From assembly GCA_001305115.1 (NCBI GenBank), contig BCAA01000003.1:1-64000 (forward strand): 64,000 bases of DNA. The letters are read 5' to 3'. Positions 8,543-17,763 of this stretch are shown piece by piece. The notes under the pieces were generated by a model. The model saw only the letters and a program-made list of their open reading frames with translations, was not told where the DNA came from and made no database searches. The translations under genes and the position numbers were made by a program. Each line of letters opens with the position of its first letter. Position 1 is the stretch's first letter. Origin of the DNA: Clostridia bacterium UC5.1-1E11. Its GTDB lineage: Bacteria > Bacillota > Clostridia > Oscillospirales > Acutalibacteraceae.

Positions 8543-8647
8543 CGGCTGTTTTCCCTTTTCAAAAGGCTGCCCGCACTGGCAGGCTTTCGGAAAGGGCATT
8601 CCGCCGCCGGCCGGATTTCATTCAACCGCCTGGCAAAGCCCGATCGG

Positions 8648-9033
8648 TTATTCGCAGGTATCCGCACTCGTTCCCGCCAGGAAGTCCGCCATGTGCTTTG
8701 CACAATAGGCGTGCCGGATCTCGCCGCAAAGCCTCTCCTCCAACCCGCCCTGATCGGTCAACATACTGCGTATCAATGCTGCGCGGTCCCGTCCGGAGAG
8801 CTGTTGCCAAAAAACCGGGCAAAATCCTCCGCACGCGACCCGCTGCACGCATACGCCGTTTCCCATCTGGCCAGGCAATCCCCGCAGATCTCCTGCCCGC
8901 CCGTTTCTCGCAGGGAGTCCTCCGGCACAACGCGCCGGCATACGTCGCATCTCCCCCAGCCGATTGGCAGATAGCGCTCCGGTCCTTCGCACCGGTCGCG
9001 CTGCTGCTGGGCGGTTGCAAGCCCCCAGATCAT
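8648..9033 (-). CDS. Small zinc-ribbon-like protein (frameshift near 8812)
   Basis: Not assigned to a known family. The first frame begins MIWGLATAQQQRDRCEG and holds two CxxC pairs (RCDVC and EICGDC) about 25 residues apart, typical of a zinc-binding ribbon, then DFARFF. The other frame resumes with WQQLSGRDRAALIRSML and ends ADFLAGTSADTCE. The join lies in a six-T run, so a lost base is likely; the whole protein would have about 128 residues. It overlaps the upstream HTH gene by four bases, so the two are translationally coupled. Confidence 0.5.
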
Positions 9034-9302
9034 GAATCCCTCCCGAGCAGCCAGTCCACAGATACATACAGCGCATCCGCCAGCGCCACCAGTTCAAAAT
9101 CCAGAACCTGCCGCGTCTGCCGCTCCATATTGCACAGACATGTGGGATGCATCTCCACACCGCTCGCGTGGACACGCTCCAATACCTCCTGCCTGCGCAT
9201 TCCCTGTGCAATCCGAGCCAGTTTGATTCGTTTTCCCGCTAGATTGTTGATCCGTTTCATCCCGAATCCCCCCCTGATCTTCCAATGTATTCGGCTGTGC
9301 AT
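9030..9302 (-). CDS. XRE-like helix-turn-helix regulator
   Basis: 90 residues with a Cro/C1-type DNA-binding fold (GKRIKLARIAQGMRRQEVLE, and later CNMERQTRQVLDFELVALAD), ending VSVDWLLGRDS as in many small phage-type repressors. ATG 9302 follows AGGAGGG by eight bases; an internal ATG at 9260 with a weaker site is also possible. It is the first gene of a two-gene operon with the zinc-ribbon-like protein and has its own strong promoter. It probably regulates itself or a nearby element. Confidence 0.75.
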   Translation of the reverse strand: MHSRIHWKIRGGFGMKRINNLAGKRIKLARIAQGMRRQEVLERVHASGVEMHPTCLCNMERQTRQVLDFELVALADALYVSVDWLLGRDS

Positions 9303-9426
9303 GGGCGGCGCCCTCCTGACCGGTCGAGTTTCGTTTTGCGGACAAAAGGCGCCTTTCGCACGGTCCAGTCATATTTTCTTTCTACGCATTGCTTTTGCGT
9401 AAAAGAAATCTTATTAGTACGCTACC

Positions 9427-9455
9427 AGTATAGTACGTTTGTTCGCAAATTGCAA
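9427..9455 (-). promoter_or_regulatory. Promoter of the HTH/zinc-protein operon
   Basis: TTGCAA (9450-9455) and TATACT (9427-9432) on the minus strand with a 17-base spacer. GTAC words lie at both sides of the -10 box and could be part of an operator. The leader to the first ATG is about 120 nt. Confidence 0.7.
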
Positions 9456-9490
9456 GAGGAAATCGAAAATTTGTTCCTAATTTTTTGTGA

Positions 9491-9521
9491 AAAAAACTGG
9501 CCTGCTATATGCGGCCAGTTT
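9491..9521 (-). terminator. Terminator downstream of the GTPase-NYN gene
   Basis: Perfect AACTGGCC/GGCCAGTT stem with a ten-base loop, followed on the minus strand by TTTTTTT. It lies about 365 bases past the NYN stop codon. A shorter T-rich tract on the other side allows use in both directions. Confidence 0.75.
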
Positions 9522-9886
9522 CTTTCTTTTCTATTGTGGGAATGAGGCGCGGCTTCTTTGGCGATAGCCGCCCCTTTTTCTGAAGATCCGTGCAGGGCGA
9601 TAGCGGGCGGATGTAGGCCGCAAGGTTGCGGCAAAAGGGGAAACGCACGGCTATTCCCCTCCTTTCAGACAGCACCTGCCCACCGGACATCGCCTGCCCC
9701 CTAACTTCCCAAAAGTCTGCTGCTGTAACGGAACGGGGACTTTCAACGGCTGTCGCTCTTGCGCGCCCCTATCCCCATCGGGTTCCAAAGCGCCAAACTC
9801 CCTATTAAAACGCCCGGCGTGTTGCCTTTTACCGCCTGCGCCCATCGGGTTCCACACACCGGAACCCAGCGCCATGGCCTTTCGCT
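9522..9886. other. Gene-less GC-rich spacer with a short repeat
   Basis: No frame in this stretch looks like a gene. The 14-mer CCCATCGGGTTCCA occurs twice, at 9774-9787 and 9841-9854. It may be the 3' untranslated region of the GTPase-NYN transcript. Confidence 0.5.
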
Positions 9887-12526
9887 TTACGTCTTTTCCA
9901 AAGCCTTGTCCATAGCGGCCTTGACCGTCAAAGTGCGGCGGTGACGGTTGTTTTCGGTCAATATCTCCCGAATCTGCCGGTTCGTAAAGCCGATCTCTTC
10001 CTGGAACGCCCGGGCAGAAACGCGCAGCGCCCCATGCCCCAAGATGATGAGCTGTTCCGCTGCATCGGAGGTAGCCACCCGGACGCGGTATTTCTTCGCA
10101 ATCTCATAGGTAGCTTTTTCGATATAGGCGTCCGCGGTCTCGGCCTCTTTGGTATATACCACATAGATGTTGTGGTAGCGGCTGACTTCGCCCAAACCGC
10201 CCGGAACCTTGTAGGCGTCAAATACCAATATCACCTCGCATTTGTGAAAACCCTGGTAATTGCTGAGCAAGTCCATCAAGACCTGGCGGGCTGCATCGAG
10301 GTTATCCTTTGCGAGATCCTTGAGTTCGTCCCAGGCAAAGATGATGTTGTATCCATCCACCAGCAAAAACTCCGGCCGTTCATCCCGCGGGGGAACCGGC
10401 CAGAGCTCGGCTGCACCCGCTGCTTCACGTTCTGAGCGAGCGGATGGACCGCGGCTTGATGGCTCCATAGGTGCGTTCAAAGATGGTTTGCAGTTCTTTG
10501 TCCTGCTCCAAACCTCCTGAATACACCACCGCCTGTGGAATATGAGCGGCAGACGCCTGCGTCTGTCCCGGCGCGTTCCAATCGAACCCCTCCAGATGCA
10601 TGTGCTCGCGCACCTGGTCCCACTTCACCACAAAGCCCGCGCCATGGCTGCAAAAGACCGAATCCGCGGGGTTGTCCAGATCCTGCTCGCTGTTGTAACC
10701 AATGGCCTCGATGACCTCGTCGGGGTTGTGGCACACTTCATAGCCTTTGAGCGTGCAGAAAAGCCGCCCCTGCCCGCGGGTGTATGCGGCGACCTCCGCC
10801 GCATAGTCGCGCATATTTGCCACCGGCGCCGAGCCGGTCAACACCACGTCACTCCCCGCCGTCTCCGGCGGAGAAACCGTCCCCGCCATGCGCTGTACAT
10901 CCGACATCGCGCGGCCCACATAGGCAGCGGGCATTTCCAGCCGGAAATCATACCATGGTTCCAACAAAAGGCTTTTTGCACACATCAATCCCTGCCGCAC
11001 CGCTCGATAGGTGGCCTGCCGGAAATCTCCGCCCTCCGTGTGCTTTTCATGGGCGCGGCCAGCTATGAGCGTGATCTTCATGTCTGTAATGGGGGAACCG
11101 GTCAGTACGCCCCGGTGCACCCGTTCCTCCAAATGGGTAAGAACCAGCCTCTGCCAGTTGCGGTCCAGCATGTCCTCGCTGCAATCCGTGCCGAATTGCA
11201 GGCCGCTGCCCCGCTCGCCGGGTTCCAGCAGCAGATGAACCTCTGCATAATGGCGCAGCGGCTCAAAATGGCCCACCCCTTCCACCGGCGCGGCGATCGT
11301 CTCGCGGTACACAATGTTCCCGGCGCCGAAGTTTACATCCAAGCCGAAGCGTTCCCGGATGATCCTCTGCAAGACCTCCATCTGCACGGCGCCCATGAGT
11401 TGAATATGGATTTCACGCAACTGTCCATTCCAGACGATATGCAGCTGAGGGTCCTCCTCCTCAAGCTGGCTCAACTTCTGCATAGCGGTGTGCGGGTCAT
11501 ATCCATAGGGCAGCAACACCTGATAAGTCAAAACCGGCTCCAAGATGGGCGAATCCGAGGAAAACTCTGTGCCCAAGCCTTCTCCGGGATAGGTCCGGCC
11601 GAGCCCCGTCACTGCACAGACCGTCCCTGCGGGGACCTCATCCACCGCCTGAAATTTTGCGCCGGAATAGATGCGAATTTGATTGACCTTTTCCTCCCAG
11701 ATCTTTTCCTCCGGCAAACTCGCCCGGCGGTTGCTCAAAAGCGCCCGCACTTTTAGGCTTCCACCAGTCACCTTTAAATACGTCAGTCGGTTGCCCTGCG
11801 GGTCCCAGGCCACCTTATAAACTTTCGCGCCAAACGCCTCTGGATACGCAGGGCAGCGCGCATACCGCGCCAAGCCCTGCAAAAAGGCGTCTATGCCGTC
11901 CAGTTTGAGCGCCGAACCGAAAAAGCACGGAAACAGCCTGCGCCGCGCGATCAACCCGGCAATCTCCTCGTCTGCAATTCGCCCATTTTCCAGATATTGA
12001 TTGAGCGCGTCCTCATCGCACATGGCGACGCTCTCCCAAAATCCTTCCCCGCATGCCCCGCTGAAGTCCACACAGCTGCTGTCCAGGCGCTCCTGCAACT
12101 CGGTCAACAGTGCGTTGCGGTCCGCTCCATCGAGGTCCATTTTGTTGACAAATAGGAACGTTGGAATCCGATACCGCTTGAGCAGATGCCAGAGCGTCAG
12201 GGTGTGCCCCTGCACGCCGTCAGTCCCACTGACGACCAGGATTGCATAGTCCAGCACCTGCAATGTCCGTTCCATCTCGCTGGAAAAGTCCACGTGCCCG
12301 GGTGTGTCAAGCAGTGTAATCTCCCAATCCTCCAACGGCAGGATTGCCTGCTTGGAAAAATGGTAATTCCTCGCTCCCGTTCCAGGGTATCCGTGTCCAA
12401 AAAGGCGTCCTGATGGTCCACCCGCCCGAGCTTTTTCAAACATCCGCAGCGATAGAGCATCCCTTCCGAGAGGGTGGTTTTTCCTGCGTCCACATGTGCC
12501 AGAATCCCAACGGCCAATTTTCTCAT
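9887..12526 (-). CDS. TetM/EF-G-like ribosomal GTPase fused to a YacP/Rae1-like NYN nuclease (two frameshifts)
   Basis: Three frame segments form one protein of about 880 residues. From ATG 12526 (GGAG upstream) come the P-loop AHVDAGKTTL, the switch RERGITIF, DTPGHVDF and NKMDLDGADR, then EF-G domains II-V as in tetracycline ribosome-protection proteins. The C-terminal 170 residues (FLLVDGYNIIFAWDELKDLA) are an NYN/PIN-like nuclease domain of the YacP family, which includes Rae1, a ribosome A-site mRNA endonuclease of Bacillus. The first break (near 12358) sits in a T run; the second lies near 10440. No ribosome site precedes the NYN part, which favours a true fusion. Drug resistance is not proven; a role in clearing or cutting mRNA on stalled ribosomes is an inference. 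Confidence 0.75.
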
Positions 12527-12556
12527 GAATCCATTCTCCAATATGATTTGATCTTG

Positions 12557-12599
12557 CCGGCTATGCACAAGCGACGCCCTGCCGTATGCGCATAGCCGG
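12557..12599 (-). promoter_or_regulatory. Leader hairpin upstream of the GTPase gene
   Basis: Inverted repeat CCGGCTATGC/GCATAGCCGG about 30 bases before the GTPase start. It is not followed by a T run, so it may be a translational or anti-termination structure. The remaining stretch 12600-12970 shows no gene. Confidence 0.35.
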
Positions 12600-12974
12600 G
12601 AAATTTCCGCGCGACCGCTATGGTGGGGAACACCCGCCAAGCTCCGTCTTACAGAGTTGCCATTCAAGGATGCAAACTTCTTGAGCCATCCAAAAAGCCC
12701 CCGCCTCAGCCCCAAAATCAGAACCGAAGGCGTTCTGTCCTCCTTCAAACGTAGAACCGCGCGGCTTTGCAGAGCATGTTGCCGCGCCCCATCCATTCTG
12801 CCGCCGGGAATGGCAGACTTTTGCCGTCCCGCTTTCGTTTCCAATGTAAAATGATTATAACACATTTCGTCTCCGGAGAAAATGCAGTAGAGCTCTGACG
12901 AAGAAAAATTGCTAATGGCGTTCTCCCGCGCCCGGTAAGACGCCGTCACCCCTCTGGAGCAACCGGATGCATAA

Positions 12975-13247
12975 GAAGGCCCCCTAAAAGCCCATTACCG
13001 GCAGGCGTTTCCAAACGCGTGGAACTGGGTTCCCTGGCATCCCTTGCCCCACAGCCCGTAAGCGGGCAACCGCCGTTCAAACGGCAACCTTCCATCATCG
13101 AAAGATGGTTGTGGGCAACTCGCTTCATTCGATGCTTGAAGCAAAAGCTTTTTTGCGGGATACCTCCACCGGCAGAACGGGTAAATTCCCTAACCAAAAA
13201 CGCCATACAGAAGGCCGCAGAAAGGCTGCCTTCCGTATGGCGTCTCT
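12975..13247 (+). repeat. Dispersed structured element, copy 1
   Basis: Shares a long similar stretch with copy 2 in inverted orientation. The best-kept block is CTTGCCCCACAGCCCGTAA at 13047-13065. On the plus strand it can form consecutive hairpins: GCCCGTAAGCGGGC, GCCGTTCAAACGGC and CCATCATCGAAAGATGG. It ends in a strong stem (13199-13242, arms ACGCCATAC and GTATGGCGT) followed by CTCTTT. No frame codes for a credible protein. Confidence 0.65.
13199..13247 (+). terminator. Terminator-like hairpin ending element copy 1
   Basis: Long imperfect hairpin with outer arms ACGCCATACAGAAGG and CCTTCCGTATGGCGT and a T-rich tail on the plus strand. It closes the structured element and could end a small RNA. 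Confidence 0.5.
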
Positions 13248-13376
13248 TTGGGGATACCACCCGTTGAAGATCGGTTGTGATAGGAGGGGTTCGACATGCT
13301 TCACGCGGAATGGCTCCTTAAAATGTCGAATCACGGGAAACCCTTTCCTCAGCAACGGATGTTCTTCACACAGCCT

Positions 13377-14936
13377 TTAAAAGCCGTGCGCCTTTAAGAA
13401 TTCCTGAGCTACTTCCCGTTCGGTTCTTTGCAGCTCGTCAATCTGATAATTCATCTCCTGCATGGCCTCTTCTGTGAGCAGGGGTCCGAGTTCGTCAAAC
13501 ACCGCCTTGAGTTCCGGATACATCTCATAGATTTCCTCCCGAATCACCGGCACCGGATAATACGGCGGGAAGAAGTCCTGGTCGTCCTCCAAAACCGTCA
13601 GGTCGAACTTCCGGAGCAGGCCGTCTGTGGAAAAGGCGTCGATCACGTCGCTCTCCCCGCTCATAATCGCCGTATAGCGCGGAGAGCCATCGATTCCGAT
13701 CTCCTCTGCAAATTGGAGCCCATATGCTTTTTTCAAACCTGGAAGCCCATCCTCGCGGTTCATGAACTCCAAAGTCGGGGAGATGCGCGCCTGTCCGTTG
13801 ATCTTGGTCAGGTCGCTGATGGTCTGAAGCTGGTGCGCCTGCGCATAGGCGGGCAACACGGCAAGGGTGTAGGTATTGTTGAAGGCCATCTGGTCCAACA
13901 CGACCAAATGGTATTGATCCTGGAATTCCTCCCGGACGGTTTCGAACACAGTCTCCACATCCGAAACCGGCGGATGCCCCAATGTCTCTGTATAGGCGGT
14001 TCCGGTGTACTCGATATAGGCATCCACTTCCCCGCTCTTCATGGCGTTGAACAAAACCTGGGTTCCGCCGAGGTTGGATTTTCTCTGGACGGTGAGATCG
14101 GTTTTGGCTTCGATGGCCTGGGAGGCAAGTTCGCAAAGCAAGCGTTGTTCGGTGTAGTTTTTCCCGCCCACAACAATGGTGTCCCCGGTGGGCGTTCCCA
14201 CCATGCTGCGGATACCGGAAAATGCGAGCAGGCCGGCCAACAGGACCCCACAGGCTGCCAGGAGAATCTTTTGATGGGTGCGGCGCTTTTTGCTGTCCGC
14301 ATTGCGCTGGCTGACCGGGGTGACAAATTTTTCCACTTGACCGAGTAGAAAATCCACCAGCAGCGCCAGCAGGCAAGCCGGGATGGCTCCAGCAAGGATT
14401 TGAGCATTGTTGACCGTGCTGATGCCGGAGAACACCAGGTAGCCCAGGCCGCCGCCGCCGATAAAGGCCGCCATCGTCATCAAGCCGACCGCGGTCACCG
14501 CAGAGATGCGGATACCCGCCATCATCACCGGAAGCGCCAGCGGAATTTGTACTTTAAAGAGGATTTCCGGCTTTGTCAGCCCGATTCCCTTCGCCGACTC
14601 CATCAATTCGGGGGAAATCCCCTGTATGCCGGTGAATGTATTCTTCACGATCGGCAACAGGGAATATAGCACCACCACAATGACGGACGGCAGAACGCCG
14701 ATCCCAAGAAACGGGATGGCAAAACCGAGCAGCGCCATACTGGGCACCGCCTGAATCACGCTTGCAATGCCCAACACCAGCTTGTTCAACCCCTTTGTAT
14801 AGCTGATGAGCAGGCCGAGCGGGACCCCGATCACAATCGCCAGCCCAACGGCCAGGCAGGTCAACTGGATGTGGTCCAGCAACAGGGAAAGAATCTGTTC
14901 CCGATTCTGAACGATGTACGTGAAAAAATCAGTCAT
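13377..14936 (-). CDS. Osmoprotectant ABC transporter, fused permease and substrate-binding protein
   Basis: 519 residues joining two normally separate OpuC/OpuB parts. Residues 1-210 are the permease, with about five membrane helices and the EAA-like loop around ELMESAKGIGLTKPEILFKV. After a further membrane segment (about 222-240) comes the type II periplasmic binding domain of glycine betaine, carnitine or choline carriers (IVVGGKNYTEQRLLCELASQ; GTAYTETLG). The fused form is known in lactic acid bacteria and Clostridia and tethers the binding protein to the membrane. The gene overlaps the ATPase gene by four bases. Confidence 0.9.
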   Translation of the reverse strand: MTDFFTYIVQNREQILSLLLDHIQLTCLAVGLAIVIGVPLGLLISYTKGLNKLVLGIASVIQAVPSMALLGFAIPFLGIGVLPSVIVVVLYSLLPIVKNTFTGIQGISPELMESAKGIGLTKPEILFKVQIPLALPVMMAGIRISAVTAVGLMTMAAFIGGGGLGYLVFSGISTVNNAQILAGAIPACLLALLVDFLLGQVEKFVTPVSQRNADSKKRRTHQKILLAACGVLLAGLLAFSGIRSMVGTPTGDTIVVGGKNYTEQRLLCELASQAIEAKTDLTVQRKSNLGGTQVLFNAMKSGEVDAYIEYTGTAYTETLGHPPVSDVETVFETVREEFQDQYHLVVLDQMAFNNTYTLAVLPAYAQAHQLQTISDLTKINGQARISPTLEFMNREDGLPGLKKAYGLQFAEEIGIDGSPRYTAIMSGESDVIDAFSTDGLLRKFDLTVLEDDQDFFPPYYPVPVIREEIYEMYPELKAVFDELGPLLTEEAMQEMNYQIDELQRTEREVAQEFLKAHGF

Positions 14937-16069
14937 ATGTGCAGAGCCCCCTCTCCATCCGTATCCAGGAATTGCGTGCTCATGGTGGAGACCAGGCTGC
15001 TTTTGGTAATCAAGCCCTCCAATTTTCCATCCGCATCGACGACCGGCATATTGGAGGTCGTCGCGTTTTGCAAGGCCTTTAGGACGCTGATGATGTCGGA
15101 ATCTGGGCTGGTGGAAAGCAGCGGCGGATGCATAATGTCTTTGACATAGCCGTAGTTGTTTTCCCTCTGGCGGACGTCCTTGGACTGTACCACGCCGAGC
15201 AATGTGCGGTTGCGGTCGACCACCATGAGGCTGTCCACCTTATTGGAACGCATCTTTTCCACAGCGCGCACCAACGGGAGGTTTGGCGGGCAACTGACCG
15301 GTTCGGTAATCATAATATCCCGCACCTTGATAAAATTGGGCGATTCCCAGATGCGGTGTTTTCCGACAAAGTTGCTCACGTAGTCGTTGCACGGATGTTT
15401 TAAGATTTCCTCCGGCAGGCCGTACTGTAAGATCTCCCCCTGGTACATCATGCAGATCTTGTCCGCAATTTTGATGGCCTCCCCCATATCGTGCGTGACA
15501 AAAACGATGGTCTTTTTAAAATCCTCTTGGAGGGTGACAAGCTCATCCTGTAGCTGGGACCGCGTCAAGGGGTCTAACGCACTGAACGGCTCGTCCATGA
15601 GAATGATCTCCGGGTCTGTTGCAAATGCGCGCGCCACGCCGATGCGCTGTTTCTGCCCACCGGATAGTTCCGTGGGGTAACAATCCAGATACGCCGGGTC
15701 CATATTGACCATTTTCATCAGTTCCAGGGTACGCGCAGCAATCTGTGCGCCGTCGCGTTTCTCCAAACGTTCAATCAGCTCGATATTTTGGCGGATGGTC
15801 ATGTGAGGAAACAAACCGGTGGACTGGATGACATACCCCATGCTCCGCCGGAGGCGAATCACGTTTTCCTCCATAATATCCCGCCCATTGATGAGAATCC
15901 TCCCCGTGGTGGGTTCCAAAAGCCGGTTAATCATCTTGAGCGTTGTAGTCTTTCCGCAACCGCTCTCCCCGATCAAAGTGACCAGCTCTCCGGATTCGAT
16001 GGTAAAATTCAGCTCTTTTAAAATGGGACGGTTCTCAAACGATTTTGTGACATGTTCAAATTGAATCAT
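14933..16069 (-). CDS. Osmoprotectant ABC transporter ATP-binding protein with CBS domains
   Basis: 378 residues of the OpuCA/OpuBA family. Walker A is GESGCGKTT, the signature is LSGGQKQR and Walker B is EIILMDEP. Residues 255-370 hold two CBS repeats, which in this family sense ionic strength or c-di-AMP and switch uptake on under osmotic stress. AAAGGAGG lies eight bases before the ATG. It is the first gene of a two-gene operon with the fused permease/binding protein and supplies the energy for uptake. Confidence 0.92.
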   Translation of the reverse strand: MIQFEHVTKSFENRPILKELNFTIESGELVTLIGESGCGKTTTLKMINRLLEPTTGRILINGRDIMEENVIRLRRSMGYVIQSTGLFPHMTIRQNIELIERLEKRDGAQIAARTLELMKMVNMDPAYLDCYPTELSGGQKQRIGVARAFATDPEIILMDEPFSALDPLTRSQLQDELVTLQEDFKKTIVFVTHDMGEAIKIADKICMMYQGEILQYGLPEEILKHPCNDYVSNFVGKHRIWESPNFIKVRDIMITEPVSCPPNLPLVRAVEKMRSNKVDSLMVVDRNRTLLGVVQSKDVRQRENNYGYVKDIMHPPLLSTSPDSDIISVLKALQNATTSNMPVVDADGKLEGLITKSSLVSTMSTQFLDTDGEGALHI

Positions 16070-16265
16070 AAAGTACCTCCTTTGGATGGGCTATCCATGA
16101 TTCTATAGGACATATACATAAAGAATTGTATCATACGCTCCATGAAAAACGTGTTAGAATTCCCCGGCTTTTATTAAGACGCTATAAAGGCGGGGGCCAA
16201 AAGGGCCTGCATCACGGGAATGGGAACCGTACTGTGCATTTTTTTGAGGCCATTCTCAGCAAAAA

Positions 16266-16395
16266 GAGGGTGTCCCAAAACTACGAATTTTTCGATTCGT
16301 AGGAAGGGGCGCCCTCTTTATGTTTGGAAAAATATCTGCGTTTCTAAAAAACGAGGGTATCCCTTCCGTCATTTTATGACTTTTGGGACACCCTC
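16266..16395. mobile_element. MITE-like element with 13-bp perfect terminal inverted repeats
   Basis: GGGTGTCCCAAAA at 16268-16280 is matched by its exact reverse complement at 16381-16393, and the similarity reaches two bases further out. The 130-base interior has a smaller palindrome (CTACGAAT/ATTCGTAG) and no gene. Ends of this type are known from transposases of several IS families. No clear target duplication is seen. Confidence 0.5.
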
Positions 16396-16478
16396 CTTCC
16401 CCAGTTGTGGGAATGGACCAAAACTTTCAGCCGTCCGTCCTCCCCGAGCCAGCCCCTGCCGGTTACCGGCTGAAACCG

Positions 16479-17159
16479 TCACTGTCCAACTGCCGCTTCC
16501 GCAGTACGGTCCGGAACAGCAAGCGCGCGAATCTTTTGTACGGCCTTGACATGGCGGTTGATCCAATTGACGCATTTGCCAACAGCGACAGCGGAGACGA
16601 CGGTGCCAACCCCCACGCCGTTCAATTTGTGAAAGAAGGCCAACGACAATAAGGCGGCAATCGCGATCAAGGATACGTCGAAATAGACCTTGACCGTGCC
16701 AAACGTTCGCCGTGTTTTCTTTGAAAGAGCGCGGACAACCCCCTCCCCCGGCACAACCAGGACGTCCGGCGCCACCTCGATGCAGATTCCGAACGCAAGA
16801 ATCAGGCAACCGATTCCCAAGCTGAGCAGCCGGAGCCAGAGGGCCTGCGGTTGAAAAAAGGACAGCGCCCCCATGCTCAGATCGATCAGACCGCTGAACA
16901 GCAGGTTGACCAGAATCTGGAGGAACTGTACTGGGTGGAAATCCCGTTTGAGCAGCAGCACTTGGAGCAAAATAAAGAGCAGGTTGAACAAAAAGGTACA
17001 CATCCCAAAGCTGATGCCCGGAAATTGCAGGCTGAGTACATAGGGCACGCTGGAAATCTGCGAAGTGCCCAGTGCACTTTTGGTTATAAATGCAATCCCA
17101 AAGGAATTGACGGCGACCCCTAGGACAAAATACAGATAACGCAGTGCCAAGCGTTTCAT
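16479..17159 (-). CDS. YczE/YitT-type integral membrane protein
   Basis: 226 residues with five to six hydrophobic segments. The N-terminus RYLYFVLGVAVNSFGIAFIT and the following KSALGTSQISSVPYVLS are typical of the YczE family, a group of small membrane proteins of uncertain role that are often encoded next to regulators. Its start overlaps the stop of the MarR gene by four bases, so the two are translated together. The MarR protein probably controls it. A transport or export role is a guess. Confidence 0.75.
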   Translation of the reverse strand: MKRLALRYLYFVLGVAVNSFGIAFITKSALGTSQISSVPYVLSLQFPGISFGMCTFLFNLLFILLQVLLLKRDFHPVQFLQILVNLLFSGLIDLSMGALSFFQPQALWLRLLSLGIGCLILAFGICIEVAPDVLVVPGEGVVRALSKKTRRTFGTVKVYFDVSLIAIAALLSLAFFHKLNGVGVGTVVSAVAVGKCVNWINRHVKAVQKIRALAVPDRTAEAAVGQ

Positions 17160-17584
17160 CGGGTCCCCTCCTCCAAATTGGAAAGAATCGTCCGTAGGGT
17201 TTGCAGGAACGTTTCCTGCCTGTCGCGAGAAATCCCCCGAAAAGCCGCTTCATCGGTTTGCGCACAGATCTCTTTGACCTTCACCGCCAACGCCTGCCCT
17301 TCCTCCGTGAGATGGATATGGGAGGCGCGCTTATCCAGGGGATGCTCCTTTTTATAGAGCAAATTCTGCCGCTCCATGCGAAGGAGCAGATTGGCAATCG
17401 TGGATTTATCGATCACGCATCCCTCGCCGATCTCTTTCGCAATCGCGCCGTCGTGTTCTAGCAGGTATTCCAAAATCTTTGGCTGCCCTGGATACAGCCC
17501 CAACGCCAATACCTTTTGGGAGATGGCCTTATTGCTGTAGTGAAACCCGCGCAGGAGTAAAAAATGCAACTCTGCTTCCAACAT
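17156..17584 (-). CDS. MarR-family transcriptional regulator
   Basis: 142 residues with a winged helix-turn-helix: QPKILEYLLEHDGAIAKEIG, the recognition region IDKSTIANLLLRMERQNLLY and the wing KRASHIHLTEEG. MarR proteins bind as dimers and usually repress their own operon until a phenolic or other ligand is bound. It leads a two-gene operon with the YczE-like membrane protein, which suggests autoregulated export or resistance. No clear operator dyad is visible upstream. Confidence 0.88.
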   Translation of the reverse strand: MLEAELHFLLLRGFHYSNKAISQKVLALGLYPGQPKILEYLLEHDGAIAKEIGEGCVIDKSTIANLLLRMERQNLLYKKEHPLDKRASHIHLTEEGQALAVKVKEICAQTDEAAFRGISRDRQETFLQTLRTILSNLEEGTR

Positions 17585-17724
17585 AATTACGGTTCGTCTC
17601 CTATATTTTTTTCGATTCTATCCTTCATTTTCTTCTATTAGTTTTAATTCAAACTATATAACAGTATAAATACATTCAACGGATTTTGCAATACTCTCTG
17701 CAAATTTTCTCGAAAACGGACAAA

Positions 17725-17757
17725 CCGGGCTGTTGGGATAACCCAACAACCCGGTTT
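17725..17757. terminator. Terminator downstream of the cupin gene
   Basis: Stem ACCGGGCTGTTGGG/CCCAACAACCCGGT with a four-base loop, with T-rich tracts on both sides. It lies a few bases after the cupin stop and can serve that minus-strand gene. Confidence 0.75.
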
Positions 17758-17763
17758 TCTGCT

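Noticed and set aside
9887..12526. Direct annotation as a tetracycline-resistance gene
   Set aside because: The NYN fusion and general EF-G likeness do not show resistance; typical Tet proteins lack the nuclease domain.
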